NCBI GenBank assembly: GCA_937888935.1 | Contig: CALARO010000309.1 | Coordinates: forward strand, 1 to 5,946 | DNA: 5,946 nucleotides | Reading direction: 5' to 3' | Origin: an uncultured Clostridia bacterium | GTDB lineage: Bacteria > Bacillota > Clostridia > Christensenellales > Borkfalkiaceae | Part shown: piece by piece, positions 5,928 through 5,946 of the stretch | How the letters are laid out: each line of letters begins with the position of its first letter | Position numbering within the stretch: the stretch's first letter is position 1 | Notes under the pieces: generated by a model | Told to the model about the DNA's origin: nothing | The model's database searches: none | What the model saw: only the letters and a program-made list of their open reading frames with translations | Made by a program: the position numbers and the translations under genes

Positions 5928-5946
5928 ATGGAACAACAATTATCAA
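5928..5946 (+). CDS. Start of an unidentified downstream gene (3' partial)
   Basis: ATG at 5928 opens a frame reading MEQQLS to the window edge. AAAGGA ends 12 bases upstream. An in-frame TTG at 5922 sits only six bases after that site and would give MIMEQQLS, so the exact start is open. In B. subtilis glyQ follows recO, but six residues are too few to identify this product. Confidence 0.5.

Noticed and set aside
1..5946. A novel defence system, mobile element or biosynthetic cluster
   Set aside because: All complete genes belong to known families in a conserved housekeeping order; there are no transposase, integrase, toxin, nuclease-effector or phage genes and no CRISPR-like repeats.

Overview
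This window is a stretch of bacterial chromosome with every gene on the + strand. It reads as one tightly packed housekeeping operon: yqfD (5' part outside the window) - phoH - pgpH/yqfF - ybeY - era - yqzL - recO, followed by the first codons of another gene. This order is the classic Bacillota arrangement (Bacillus subtilis has yqfC-yqfD-phoH-yqfF-ybeY-dgkA-cdd-era-yqzL-recO). Together with the YqfD and YqzL homologues it points to a Clostridia-like Firmicute. The genes are rich in GCG, GGC and GAA codons and the proteins in Ala, Glu and Lys. An uncultured gut clostridial lineage would fit, but the sequence alone does not name it.

Layout: positions 1-719 hold the C-terminal part of YqfD. 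A probable one-base frameshift lies near positions 37-40, in the last bases before its membrane segment. Positions 775-1878 encode PhoH, an ATPase with a charged, repeat-built tail. Positions 1881-3374 encode a short form of the c-di-AMP phosphodiesterase family PgpH, which has the membrane and HD parts but no extracytoplasmic domain. Positions 3376-3879 encode the endoribonuclease YbeY. Positions 3916-4821 encode the GTPase Era. Positions 4873-4995 encode a 40-residue YqzL-like protein that is easy to miss. Positions 5008-5895 encode RecO with a repeat-containing insert. The last 51 bases are very AT-rich and contain the start of the next gene. No gap exceeds 300 bases, and no tRNA, rRNA, CRISPR array or mobile element is visible.

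How the genes fit together: PhoH, YbeY and Era are linked by family knowledge to 16S rRNA 3'-end maturation and 30S assembly. PgpH would control c-di-AMP, RecO works in recombinational repair, and YqfD is a sporulation-associated membrane protein. Spacing is short throughout (1-55 bases), several Shine-Dalgarno sites lie inside or right after the preceding gene, and no internal terminator is seen, so co-transcription is likely.

I do not see a new multi-gene system. What deserves attention is variation inside known families: PgpH without its sensor domain and with Pro in place of a conserved metal-ligand His, a compact and apparently frameshifted YqfD, in-frame tandem repeats in RecO and PhoH, and the absence of dgkA and cdd from the cluster.
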